Shown here: piece after piece, positions 26,497 to 35,509 of the stretch
Layout of the letters: every line of letters begins with the position of its first letter
Position numbering within the stretch: the stretch's first letter is position 1
From: an uncultured Bacteroidia bacterium
Lineage (GTDB): Bacteria > Bacteroidota > Bacteroidia > Bacteroidales > UBA932
Length of the DNA stretch: 64,000 bases
Direction: 5' to 3'
NCBI GenBank assembly: GCA_902774155.1
Contig: CACYHF010000021.1
Span: forward strand, 1 to 64,000
Position numbers and translations under genes: made by a program
The notes under the pieces: generated by a model
Databases searched by the model: none
Seen by the model: only the letters and a program-made list of their open reading frames with translations
What the model was told of the DNA's origin: nothing

Positions 26497-27644
26497 AAGT
26501 TTCCGTCAATCAACTTGTTGAGCGTCTCCACCGACAAACCGGTACGCAGGCCGTCTTCCGGCGTGTGCAGACAATAGTCCACCAGGCGGTCCACCGTGGA
26601 AGTGGCCACATGCATGCGGGTATCGGACGAAGCGTAATAGATGAACACCTTGCCGTCCGGGTCGCAGATCCAACCATTGGAGAACAGGACATTCATGACG
26701 TCACCAATGTATTCCGGTCCCTCCGGGACCATGAAGAAGCCACCGGGCTGGGCAATCAGTCGGGAAGGGTCTTCCAGGGCCGTCATATACAGATAGAGGA
26801 CATAGCGCAGACCGCTGGCGCAACCGCGGACACCGTGGGCCAGGTGCAACCAGCCCTGGGGAGTCTTGATGGGATGCGGGCCTTCGCCGTTCTTCACTTC
26901 CTTGATGGTATGGTAATAGCGGCGATTGATAATCTTCTCCTCCCTGATCACGGCATTTTCCATGCTGTCCACCAGGGCCCAGCCAATGCCGCCGCCGTTG
27001 CCGGCGTCGATGAATCCGTCCTGCGGGCGGGTGTAGAGGGCATATTTCCCGTCCACAAACTCCGGGTGCAGCACCACGTTGCGCTGCTGGCTGGCGCTGC
27101 GCACATCCGGCAGACGCTCCCAGTTCACCAGGTCCTTGGTGCGGGCCACACCGGCCGCTGCCGTGGCAGCGGAAAGGTCTCCCTCGGCTGAATGGTCCTT
27201 GCGCTCCACGCAGAAGATGCCGTAAATCCAGCCGTCCTCGTGGGCGGTAAGGCGCATATCGTACACATTGGTGGCGGGTTCACCCCACTCAGGCATAGTG
27301 ATAGGACGAGGCCAGAAAGTGAAGTTGTCCACGCCGTTGGGACTTTCGGCAACGGCAAAGAAGGACTTGCGGTCGGCCCCCTCCACGCGCACCACCAGCA
27401 CATACTTGCCATTCCACTTGATGGCACCGGAATTCAGCGTGGCGTGAATGCCGATACGCTCCATCAGATAGGGATTGCGCTCCTGGTTCAGGTCGTAGCG
27501 CCACTCCAGCGGCGCATGATCGGCCGTAAGGATAGGGTTTTCGTAGCGCTCATACACACCATTCCCCTCGATGGGGACATTTTTTTTCACAATCAACCGG
27601 CGATGGCTCTCGCGAAGCCATGCCAGACGCTCCTCATAATTCAT
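26493..27644 (-). CDS. GH130 4-O-beta-mannosyl-glucose phosphorylase
   Basis: A 383-residue cytoplasmic enzyme of GH130 subfamily 1. It phosphorolyses mannosyl-beta-1,4-glucose to alpha-mannose-1-phosphate and glucose (EC 2.4.1.281). ENPILTADHAPLEWRYDLN and VYDMRLTAHEDGWIYG are family hallmarks; D129 in the latter corresponds to the proposed proton-donor aspartate. GPHPIKTPQGWLHLAHGV forms the phosphate/active-site loop. It pairs with the 2-epimerase, completing the known Bacteroides pathway. It is three bases after GH26 and overlaps GH31. Confidence 0.93.
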   Translation of the reverse strand: MNYEERLAWLRESHRRLIVKKNVPIEGNGVYERYENPILTADHAPLEWRYDLNQERNPYLMERIGIHATLNSGAIKWNGKYVLVVRVEGADRKSFFAVAESPNGVDNFTFWPRPITMPEWGEPATNVYDMRLTAHEDGWIYGIFCVERKDHSAEGDLSAATAAAGVARTKDLVNWERLPDVRSASQQRNVVLHPEFVDGKYALYTRPQDGFIDAGNGGGIGWALVDSMENAVIREEKIINRRYYHTIKEVKNGEGPHPIKTPQGWLHLAHGVRGCASGLRYVLYLYMTALEDPSRLIAQPGGFFMVPEGPEYIGDVMNVLFSNGWICDPDGKVFIYYASSDTRMHVATSTVDRLVDYCLHTPEDGLRTGLSVETLNKLIDGNL

Positions 27645-27647
27645 AAT

Positions 27648-28742
27648 TTATTCGTCCAAAAAAAAGATATCTTCCAACTCACTGAAGGCCTTGAAATCGG
27701 AGGCGCCTTCAAAACCTTTCCACGGGCCATAGAAATGGCCGGGCTTGTCCCAGGCATTGCGCCACGTGAGCACATAGGCGATGGAGAAATCCTTGATGGC
27801 AGGATACAGGCGCTCCGTCCACCAATGGAAGTCGGGAATGCCTTCCAGACCGGTTTCACTCAGGCACATGAGTTTCTGGTGCTCATGGGAAAGGGCCGTA
27901 AGATAAGTGAGCTGTTCCCGGATTTCCTGCGAATAGCGCACACCGGCTTCCTCCAGGCCGTCCGGGCCCACATACTCATAGGTATCCACGCCCAGGATGT
28001 CCACGAATTCGTCACCGGGATAGCGGCTCATGTAGGCTTCCGGACCGCAATTCCCGTTGGGGGAATAACACCAATAGAGGTTTGTCAGGCCCCGTTCCTT
28101 GTTGAAATACAGCCAGGTGTGCCGATAAAGTTCCTGATACTCCTGCGCGCTGCAGAGGCGTCCACCCCACCAGAACCAGCTGCCCAGGTTTTCGTGCCAG
28201 GGACGGAAGATGATGGGAACATCCGGGCCGATGGAATCGATGAAATCGGCCGCACGCCGCAGCCAAAGATTGAATTCGGCCGCTTTCTCCCCGCCGGGAA
28301 GGATGGATTTCACCACCTGATCGGACGAAATGTCCCAGGCATCGCCACCCGTCAAGGGGTTCCGCGGGTGCCAGGAGAAGGTGACCACGCCGCCACGCTG
28401 CGCATGCAACTGCGCAGCCTTGCGCATAAGGCCGAAAGGAACGCCGTCCAGGTTGCAGGAATCGGCCAGCTCGATGCCGCCCAGGTCGAAGCCCATGAGC
28501 ATGGGATACCGTCCGGCAACATCCTTGATGTCGGAACGGTCCAAGGGATCGGCCTCCCAATCCTCCACTTTCCAGGCGTGACCATATACCAGATCGTCCT
28601 GGTGGCCATAGGCAATCCGGCCGTTGTTCACCCAGGCATACAGGCGCTGTGTGAGACGGTCCTTCGAAGTTTCCACCGGTTCGCCGCTACCGCAACTGCT
28701 GCAAGCAAGTGCCAGGGCTGTTAAAAGCATGATCTTTTTCAT
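27648..28742 (-). CDS. GH26 beta-mannanase lipoprotein
   Basis: A 364-residue GH26 enzyme with a lipoprotein signal (Cys14 or Cys17). The acid/base glutamate E184 lies in RPWHENLGSWFWWGG and the nucleophile E296 in LMCLSETGLEG, both classical GH26 features. It has no accessory domain, unlike the BACON-GH26 two genes upstream, so it may be the periplasmic or exo-acting form releasing mannobiose. Its ATG shares one base with the GH5 stop (TGATG). Confidence 0.92.
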   Translation of the reverse strand: MKKIMLLTALALACSSCGSGEPVETSKDRLTQRLYAWVNNGRIAYGHQDDLVYGHAWKVEDWEADPLDRSDIKDVAGRYPMLMGFDLGGIELADSCNLDGVPFGLMRKAAQLHAQRGGVVTFSWHPRNPLTGGDAWDISSDQVVKSILPGGEKAAEFNLWLRRAADFIDSIGPDVPIIFRPWHENLGSWFWWGGRLCSAQEYQELYRHTWLYFNKERGLTNLYWCYSPNGNCGPEAYMSRYPGDEFVDILGVDTYEYVGPDGLEEAGVRYSQEIREQLTYLTALSHEHQKLMCLSETGLEGIPDFHWWTERLYPAIKDFSIAYVLTWRNAWDKPGHFYGPWKGFEGASDFKAFSELEDIFFLDE

Positions 28743-30331
28743 CAGAATTTAGGTGCAGTGCTATAAACGTAATCCAGGGTGTAGCCTTCGGACTCTGTGT
28801 ACCAGGCTTTCTTAATGAGATCCAGAATCTCTTTGCTGTTGCCGATAGGTTTTCCGGTGCCATGGTTCACGTAGCCATGTTTCTCCTTGCCGTCCCCTTC
28901 GGCGCCGTTGTCCCAGAGGAAGCAGGGCAGGCTGTAGGTTCTGGCTGCCTTGGTCACATACTCCATGTAGTACTTGTAGAAGGCCCAGGCACGGGTATCG
29001 CTCTTGGAACGCATGGAACAGCCGAATTCACCCAAATAGACGGGGATGTCCTGGCTGATATAGCGGGTATACAAATCACTGAAAACATCCCTGATCTGTT
29101 TCTCATTGTCGCCGGCCACCTTCTTGCCTTCGGCACCGGTATGTCCCCAATCGGAATACTGGGCGTCGCCGATGGTATAATCCGAAGGGTCGTAGCAATG
29201 GACCGAAACGGCAATCTTTTTAGCAGGGTCGTTCGGGATGGTCATATACTTGGTGAAGCCCGGGTTGGCGCAATAGGAAGGTACGCCCAGCCAACGGGTG
29301 GCATTGCTGCCACCAGTGGCGCGGACGGCATCCACAAACACCTGGTTCCACTCGTTCAGGATATTAGCCTGCTTAGTGGGGTTCTTCTTGAAATCATCGC
29401 TCCAGCCCCAGCCGCCGTCGTTGAGCTCGTTGAAGCTCTCCATCATGAGCCAGTCGTCGCCGCAATCGGCGAACTTGGTGGCAATCTGGGTCCATACGGC
29501 CTTGATTTCGGCCTTGATTTGGGTATTGAGCTCGCTGTTGTTGGCGGCATTCTTGATGTCCAGCCACTGGTAGGTGTTGTTCACCCCGTGATTCTCATCG
29601 TGATGGGTGTTGATAATCACCTTAAGGCCGGCGTTATGGGCAAAGCCCACCACCTCGTAGACGCGGTTCATCCAGGTGTCGTTGATCTTATAATCCGGAG
29701 CGGGGCCGATCATCTTGAGCCAGGAAATGGGAATGCGGACACTGGTGAAGCCCAATGCCTTCACACCGTCGAACGTAGCTTGCGTGGCTTTGTTGCCCTG
29801 CCAGGCTGTTTCGTCCGGATAACCTTCTTTGTCTCCCGCCCAGGAACCGTTGTAATAGGCGTCGAAATGGTTGCCCATGTTCCAGCCCAGGCCGAAGAAA
29901 GAGGCCAGGCCGTCCTTCTCCCCGGGTGTGGGAGGCTCCGGTTTTTCTGCCGCGGCCTGCGAAACTTTCAGCGTGGCCGAGGTGGCACCCGTAGCCTTGA
30001 AAGTAAGGGTGGTCTCACGGGCTTCATAGGCAGTATTGGCGGCCACGACGACGCTCACGGTCACCGTATAATCCTTGAGGGTTCCGCTGGTCACCGTTAT
30101 CCAAGTGGGTTTCTCCACCTGCGGGACAAAGGGAGACTGAACGGTAATCTCGAAGGACTCCCCTTCCGCCTTGGCGGAAATGGCGGTTTGACTCAAGGTA
30201 ATGGTTGTAGGGGCCTTGGGGGTAGGATCCGGCTGGGGCTCAGGATTCTCCTTTCCTCCACAGGAACACAGGATCGGTATCAGCACCGTCAGGGGCAACA
30301 AACAATGTTTCATGTATCTCATAGCTATCAT
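28742..30331 (-). CDS. BACON-GH5 endoglycanase lipoprotein
   Basis: A 529-residue lipoprotein (ILCSCGGKENPE) with an N-terminal BACON domain (about 40-132) and a GH5 barrel (about 143-529). GLGWNMGNHFDA opens the barrel in the style of GH5_4. The acid/base glutamate is in MESFNEL (about 301) and the nucleophile in VYLGEFGC (about 435). GH5_4 members cut xyloglucan, mixed-linkage glucan or glucomannan. ATG 30331 overlaps the previous stop (ATGA); an internal ATG at 30313 begins a neater signal peptide. The BACON domain is nearly the same as in the neighbouring GH26. Confidence 0.88.
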   Translation of the reverse strand: MIAMRYMKHCLLPLTVLIPILCSCGGKENPEPQPDPTPKAPTTITLSQTAISAKAEGESFEITVQSPFVPQVEKPTWITVTSGTLKDYTVTVSVVVAANTAYEARETTLTFKATGATSATLKVSQAAAEKPEPPTPGEKDGLASFFGLGWNMGNHFDAYYNGSWAGDKEGYPDETAWQGNKATQATFDGVKALGFTSVRIPISWLKMIGPAPDYKINDTWMNRVYEVVGFAHNAGLKVIINTHHDENHGVNNTYQWLDIKNAANNSELNTQIKAEIKAVWTQIATKFADCGDDWLMMESFNELNDGGWGWSDDFKKNPTKQANILNEWNQVFVDAVRATGGSNATRWLGVPSYCANPGFTKYMTIPNDPAKKIAVSVHCYDPSDYTIGDAQYSDWGHTGAEGKKVAGDNEKQIRDVFSDLYTRYISQDIPVYLGEFGCSMRSKSDTRAWAFYKYYMEYVTKAARTYSLPCFLWDNGAEGDGKEKHGYVNHGTGKPIGNSKEILDLIKKAWYTESEGYTLDYVYSTAPKF

Positions 30332-31749
30332 TTTTTTAGCGAAGGCATTGATTCACGGGTGAGTACCCGGGACGAAGACATCAGGGATTTCCAATAAGTC
30401 TGGGTATTGAGGGAATAGGACTCCAGGTCCCAAGCCATAAACCAGTTCCAGCTTTCTCCGGCCAATAGGCATTTAGAGGGGTCCGGGATATTACCGCACT
30501 CACTCACCGTCACCAGCTTATGTCCGCCGGAGAGCGCCACGGCCGCCTTGTACTGACGCTCTTTTGCATCCGTATCATCGGCATAAATATCCACGCCCAC
30601 CATATCTACCTGGTCATTGCCCGGGTACCAGGAGGCATAATCTTTCTCCGCTCCCACCGTGGCATCAAGTGTCCAAATCCAAATGAGGTTGTCCAGGCCG
30701 AACTCCCCTTCCAACTTATCCCGAAGCAGTTTCCAGAGCTGTTTGCAAGCATCGGCCCCACCGCGGCCCCACCAGAACCAGGCTCCGTTGGTGCCATAAA
30801 CGTTGTAATTGCCGGCGGCTTCGTGCAGCGGGCGCCAAAGGACAGGAATACCCGCATCCTTCAGCAATTTCAGATAGCCGGCCACTTTTTCTATGTCCTG
30901 GAGAAGGAACTCGTTCTCCCAGGTGCCGGACGTAAGGGCGTTCGTTATGCTGAAGTTGGTCTTTTCACTGTAAAAACCATAGCCGTCGAAATTGCCCGCC
31001 TTCCCCTTCTCCCAGGCTTCCTTAGAAGTGGGGACGTTCCAGTGCCACATAAAGGAGACCAGGCCGTTGTTTTCCCACTGCTCCTTGGCAGCGGAAATGT
31101 CTCCGTAATTCACCTGCCAGCTCCAACCTTCCGGAGTAGGAGAATACTGCAGGAAAATGTAATCATAGCCGGCCAAGGCAGGATGCTTCCCCGTCATTGT
31201 AAACACCTGATTCACACGGTCGTTATTGTTGGCCGTTCCACCGGACTGCACGCCACTGAGCATTTTCTTCCCCGCTTGTTCCCTTAGGAAATCATACACG
31301 TTCACGGCCTGTTGGCAGGCTTTGGCATACGTCAGTTTCGCATCTGTTTCATCCGGCGTTTCCGGCTTTTCGGCCGCAGCCTGCGTCACTTTAAGGGTGG
31401 CCGAAGTGGCGCCAGTGGCCTTGAAGATAAGGGTGGCCTCGCGAGGCTCGTAATCCTTATTTTCGACCACTGTCACGGTCATCGAGACGTTATAATCCTT
31501 ATCAACGGTTTGGCTGGCAGAAGTAACCGTTACCCAACTGGATTTCTCTACCTGCGGGACAAAGGGAGACTTTACGGTAATCTCGAAGGACTCCCCTTCC
31601 GCCTTGGCACTGAGCGAGGATACGCTCAAAGTAATGGCCGTAGGCGCTTTGGGAATGGAATCCGGGATGGGTTCAGGATTGTCCTTCCCTCCACAGCCCC
31701 ATAAGAGGGCCAGGGCGGCGAAGGATGATATGAGGAGGAATCTCTTCAT
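30328..31749 (-). CDS. BACON-GH26 endo-beta-mannanase lipoprotein
   Basis: A 473-residue lipoprotein (LALLWGCGGKDNPE) with a BACON domain (about 38-135) followed by a GH26 barrel. The acid/base glutamate is in LWRPLHEAAG (about 309) and the nucleophile in VTVSECGNI (about 416). WFWWGRGG is a GH26 substrate-binding motif. The lipoprotein signal with proline-rich linker suggests surface display for initial mannan cleavage. It is preceded by an intercistronic stem-loop and overlaps the GH5 gene. Confidence 0.92.
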   Translation of the reverse strand: MKRFLLISSFAALALLWGCGGKDNPEPIPDSIPKAPTAITLSVSSLSAKAEGESFEITVKSPFVPQVEKSSWVTVTSASQTVDKDYNVSMTVTVVENKDYEPREATLIFKATGATSATLKVTQAAAEKPETPDETDAKLTYAKACQQAVNVYDFLREQAGKKMLSGVQSGGTANNNDRVNQVFTMTGKHPALAGYDYIFLQYSPTPEGWSWQVNYGDISAAKEQWENNGLVSFMWHWNVPTSKEAWEKGKAGNFDGYGFYSEKTNFSITNALTSGTWENEFLLQDIEKVAGYLKLLKDAGIPVLWRPLHEAAGNYNVYGTNGAWFWWGRGGADACKQLWKLLRDKLEGEFGLDNLIWIWTLDATVGAEKDYASWYPGNDQVDMVGVDIYADDTDAKERQYKAAVALSGGHKLVTVSECGNIPDPSKCLLAGESWNWFMAWDLESYSLNTQTYWKSLMSSSRVLTRESMPSLKK

Positions 31750-31758
31750 AAAGGGAAC

Positions 31759-31784
31759 CCGGAGGGGCGGTCGGGCCCCTCCGG
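31759..31784 (-). promoter_or_regulatory. Intercistronic stem-loop between binding proteins and glycosidases
   Basis: A 10-bp perfect GC-rich stem, CCGGAGGGGC / GCCCCTCCGG, with a six-base loop. There is no T tract, so it is not a standard terminator. It lies nine bases before the GH26 ATG at 31749. Confidence 0.7.
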
Positions 31785-31799
31785 ATTAAAAACGATGGA

Positions 31800-34181
31800 C
31801 TATTGGAAGGTCAGCTGGTTCACCACCAGGTTCTTACCCTGGACGATGAGTGCAAATCCCCACCAAGCCTTGGTTGTGAGGGCCGTGTAGGCGTTTCCTT
31901 CGGCAATGAAGGAAACATAACCCTTGGAGGCTGCCTCGGGAGAATTCTCGTTATTCCACTGGACACCGTTAGGAGTTACATAACTCATGCTACCCCAGTG
32001 GCCGTCGAATATCTGGATGGACCAGTCCTCCGGATCGTTGGGAGTAAAGTAAATACGTACCTCGGCTCCTTCGGGCATTTCGGCATTCACCCAGTCGTCT
32101 TCACCACCCAGTTCAAGGTTCAGGGCATAGTCTCCAGTATTTGCGCTGGGACCTTCCCAAACCACAGTTTCAGTGGCGCCGAAGTGGATGACGGACACGC
32201 CCGTCATGATGACGCTTTCACCCTGGACCACGAAGATACCGCCCCAGCCCTGAGGAATGGTAAGTGTGCCGATGTTAGCATCGGTGACTTCAATCGGGTA
32301 GTACAGGGCGCCAGGTTCGGTGTTTTCTGCGGTGACCTTGGCGAGCTGGCCGTCCCAGTGGCCGCCAAAGACTTCAAACTGCCACCAGTCGGCGTACGGG
32401 GTGTAGTAGATGCGAACGATGTCGCCCACCACTACGTTGCCGTCGAGTGCGCCGTCGCCACCCAGGTAAGGCTGGTTGCTCCAGTTGCCCAGGTCTTCAG
32501 AGCCTTCCCAGTAGAAGGTTTCCGTGTAAGGAGCGGTAACCTCGAAGGGTATGGGCCAGGTGAGCGTGGTGTCGTCGGTGAGCACCAGATTCAGACGATA
32601 GACGCCGGGACCTACGCCTTCAGGAAGGGCGAAGGCCATCGCATCATCGGAATGGACGGAGTAGTCCACCACCTTCCTGCCCTTGACGTAAACCTGCTCA
32701 ATCTTGAGGAGATTCTTACCGGTTAAGGAAACACTCTTGCCCATGGAATACGACTGGCTGTCGAAGGTAATGTCTACGGCCATATCGTAGGTAATCTCAA
32801 TAGGATAGGTAGCCGTGGTGTAACCGGCTGCGGAAGTGAAGGTGATGGGACCGGTGTAAGCCTGCTCGGGGAGCTTGACGTTTACATCGGTGAAGCCCAA
32901 CTCGTCGGTAACCAGTTCATATTCGCAAGGGATGAGGCCGTGATCCTTGTCACCGATGGTAACATCGGTAACCAGGTCAAGATCAAGACCTTCCACAAGC
33001 ACAACCGTCTCACCGGCCACGTACTCGTCAAAGTGCTCCCAAGCCAGGATTTCAGGCTTGACCACCTCGATGTCCTCGCTGAAGACTTGCTTGCCGGATG
33101 CCAGGGTTACGGTAATGGCACCGTCCTGGGCGTCAGCGGGAACAATGGCAATGATCTTTTCCTCGCTCAGATACCAGGAGGTATCATCGGCATTTTTAAA
33201 AGAGAGCGTGGAAACCAGATCCAGGTCGGTTCCGGAGATTTCCACCTGGGTGCCGGCCTTGTAGCGCTGGTCTTCGGCAAGGGACTTCACGGTGAGGTCC
33301 CGTACGGTCACGGTCTCAATCTCACCGGCATCGAAGGTAACGTCGGCATAGGTGGTGAGAATAATGTTACCGTCGGTAGCCTCAGGAGGCAGGTTGAAGG
33401 TAATCCAGTCGGCCGCTCTGCCGCACACGAACTTCACGTCGGAAGCCTGGGGCAGATCAACCCTCTTGATCATATCCAGGTGCTCGCCTTCCACTTTAAT
33501 CACATCACCGCTCTTATAGATGGCCTTTTCGGCCTTCACAACGGTAGGATTGCCTACCACCAGATCCGTGGCGGAATAAATGTGGTTGGGGATGGTGTTC
33601 TCGTCCTCGATCTCATTCACATCGGAAAGGATGACCGGGCCGGTGATGGCATTGGCGGGAACAGCCACCTTGAGTTCGTGGCGGGACTGGCTCTCGAATT
33701 CGGTGACCATAGCATCGGTACCGGTAAAGATAATCATCTTCACATCGTTCAGGTATTCACCCTTGATGGTAAGGATGTCACCAGAGAGAACCTGGGCGGG
33801 AGCGATGGATTCCACTTCGATGGGTTCGGTGAAGGTAAGGTCGGCGAAGGATTTGCGGGTTACGCCATCCTTGCCTACGATGGTAACAGGACCCACTTCG
33901 GGACCCTCCAGCGGGACCAGCAGACGGATTTCACCGGGGGTACCGGATTTCACCACCTGGATATCGGTCACCGAAACGCCGCCGGCAAAGCGGACTTCCG
34001 TAACCTGCTCCAGGTTGCTGCCCAGAATCCGGAGCTCACCACCCCGCATCACGGGATTCGGAGCCAGCGCGCTGAAGCGGATACCGTCGCCGTACGGGTT
34101 GGTGTCCAGCTCCTTCTTGGCGCAACCGGAGAGCAAAAGAGCAAGTGCTGCTAATACGGTATATGTAAAAATCTTTTTCAT
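31800..34181 (-). CDS. Surface glycan-binding lipoprotein with IPT/TIG-like repeats and two C-terminal binding repeats
   Basis: A 793-residue lipoprotein (LALLLSGCAKKE). Residues about 30-520 form a chain of IPT/TIG-like beta-sandwich repeats (for example APAQVLSGDILTIKGEYL, ...YKAGTQVEISGTDLDLV). The C-terminal 270 residues are two related modules, each with a WEG start, a D-W-W/D-W-S patch, GGHW or DGHW, and a closing WG..(F/L)IVQG or FVVQG strand. It is probably an SGBP that captures polysaccharide at the surface. An alternative ATG 12 bases upstream follows the previous stop directly. Confidence 0.8.
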   Translation of the reverse strand: MKKIFTYTVLAALALLLSGCAKKELDTNPYGDGIRFSALAPNPVMRGGELRILGSNLEQVTEVRFAGGVSVTDIQVVKSGTPGEIRLLVPLEGPEVGPVTIVGKDGVTRKSFADLTFTEPIEVESIAPAQVLSGDILTIKGEYLNDVKMIIFTGTDAMVTEFESQSRHELKVAVPANAITGPVILSDVNEIEDENTIPNHIYSATDLVVGNPTVVKAEKAIYKSGDVIKVEGEHLDMIKRVDLPQASDVKFVCGRAADWITFNLPPEATDGNIILTTYADVTFDAGEIETVTVRDLTVKSLAEDQRYKAGTQVEISGTDLDLVSTLSFKNADDTSWYLSEEKIIAIVPADAQDGAITVTLASGKQVFSEDIEVVKPEILAWEHFDEYVAGETVVLVEGLDLDLVTDVTIGDKDHGLIPCEYELVTDELGFTDVNVKLPEQAYTGPITFTSAAGYTTATYPIEITYDMAVDITFDSQSYSMGKSVSLTGKNLLKIEQVYVKGRKVVDYSVHSDDAMAFALPEGVGPGVYRLNLVLTDDTTLTWPIPFEVTAPYTETFYWEGSEDLGNWSNQPYLGGDGALDGNVVVGDIVRIYYTPYADWWQFEVFGGHWDGQLAKVTAENTEPGALYYPIEVTDANIGTLTIPQGWGGIFVVQGESVIMTGVSVIHFGATETVVWEGPSANTGDYALNLELGGEDDWVNAEMPEGAEVRIYFTPNDPEDWSIQIFDGHWGSMSYVTPNGVQWNNENSPEAASKGYVSFIAEGNAYTALTTKAWWGFALIVQGKNLVVNQLTFQ

Positions 34182-34193
34182 AATGCACGTCAT

Positions 34194-35498
34194 TTATTTG
34201 ATGGGAACAGCACGGATGTTGTCAATCTTGATAATAGGCTGGCAAGCAGTACCCGTGACGCCGCCACTCCACACGAAGATGGTAAGGGACGTGAAGGTTT
34301 CGGGCTTAATATCGTAGGAATTGGACGTACCGTTGGAATTGTACACAAACGAGGTGTAAGGCAAGGTAACGGTTATCCACTTGTCACCGGTATCGTAGGA
34401 GCCGGAGGCCTTCCAAGGGATATAGAGGGCGCGGGGAGCCTGAGGTTTGCCATCGCCGCTGATGAACATGTTGTTGGCACCGGCCGTAACATTGCCGTAG
34501 ATATCCACCACACCTTCACCACCACCGGTTACCAGATCCACGCCGGCTACGATGACCTGCATGGCACCGGACTTCCAAGGATTGGAACTGGGGATGAACA
34601 TCTCGAACTTGAGCGCCATGTTCTTCCACTCGCTGAAATTGGCATAATCCGTCAGACGGGGGCTGTCGGCATAGGTCACAGGGTCGTCCCAGTCACCGGG
34701 CCAGTACTCGAAGGAGAAGTTGGCGTCGTTCCAGCCGCCTTCCTCATCCAGGGTGACCGTAGGATCTCCCAGACGGAGGAAGTTGCCGCTGAGGGCGGTT
34801 TCGTCGGTTTCAATCACCTGTGCGTGCCAGCCGTGGTTGGCCGGGTGCGGATCGGTGTCGAAGTTGAACAGCATACCGCGGGTATCCTTGTACATAAACG
34901 TGGACTGGGCGGTACCGGATTCGGTGGTCACCTTGATCTTGCCGGACTGAGCGCCGCCGGGCACAGTCAGCTCAATGGAACTTCCGTTGGAAGTAGCAAT
35001 CTCAATGGGATCCACACCGGGGAACTGGACCGACAGCGGAGCAAAGAGATAGGAACCGCTGATGGTGACCTTCTCTCCGGCAGGGGCCCATTCGTTGGAC
35101 ATGGCATCCACCTTGGGAGCCGGAGGCAGCACCTTGAAGTCGTACAGCACTACGGTACTGTCGCGGGTAATCAGGTGCATCTTGTCGTCCTGGACGGTGG
35201 GCAGGTTCTTCGGAACCGCCACCACTATGGTGTGGGCGGTCATATAACTGGTATTCAGGACGGCCGGCTGGTCGTTGAAGTAGATATCGTGAATACTGGT
35301 GAGATTATCACCCACGATGCAGATGGTCTCCTCCATATTGGCCTGGGTAATGGCCACATCCCTGTCGGCGTAGCGGACAAAGTGCACGGTGGGAACACCC
35401 TTGGTCTCCTTGAAGCGATCCGGATAATCCAATGCCGTGCAAGAGGCAAGAAGGGCCAGGCCCAGCAGGATACCTGTATATTTTGTCATTGCTTTCAT
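34194..35498 (-). CDS. Surface glycan-binding lipoprotein (SGBP-B-like)
   Basis: A 434-residue lipoprotein (GLALLASCTALDYPD). IPT/TIG-like domains occupy about 30-210 (VGDNLTSIHDIYFNDQPA; APAGEKVTISGSYLF). A C-terminal jelly-roll-like domain (about 215-434) has MLFNFDTDPH, SPRLTDYANFSEW and SLTIFVWSGG. This matches the glycan-binding surface protein family typified by SGBP-B of xyloglucan loci and common in mannan loci. It is 11 bp after SusD, the usual PUL position. Confidence 0.85.
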   Translation of the reverse strand: MKAMTKYTGILLGLALLASCTALDYPDRFKETKGVPTVHFVRYADRDVAITQANMEETICIVGDNLTSIHDIYFNDQPAVLNTSYMTAHTIVVAVPKNLPTVQDDKMHLITRDSTVVLYDFKVLPPAPKVDAMSNEWAPAGEKVTISGSYLFAPLSVQFPGVDPIEIATSNGSSIELTVPGGAQSGKIKVTTESGTAQSTFMYKDTRGMLFNFDTDPHPANHGWHAQVIETDETALSGNFLRLGDPTVTLDEEGGWNDANFSFEYWPGDWDDPVTYADSPRLTDYANFSEWKNMALKFEMFIPSSNPWKSGAMQVIVAGVDLVTGGGEGVVDIYGNVTAGANNMFISGDGKPQAPRALYIPWKASGSYDTGDKWITVTLPYTSFVYNSNGTSNSYDIKPETFTSLTIFVWSGGVTGTACQPIIKIDNIRAVPIK

Positions 35499-35509
35499 GG
35501 ATTCAGGAA

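Noticed and set aside
32940-34154. Long plus-strand frame opposite the IPT/TIG lipoprotein, and similar antisense frames throughout the PUL
   Set aside because: Antisense shadows of well-supported genes; no start, promoter or recognisable domain.
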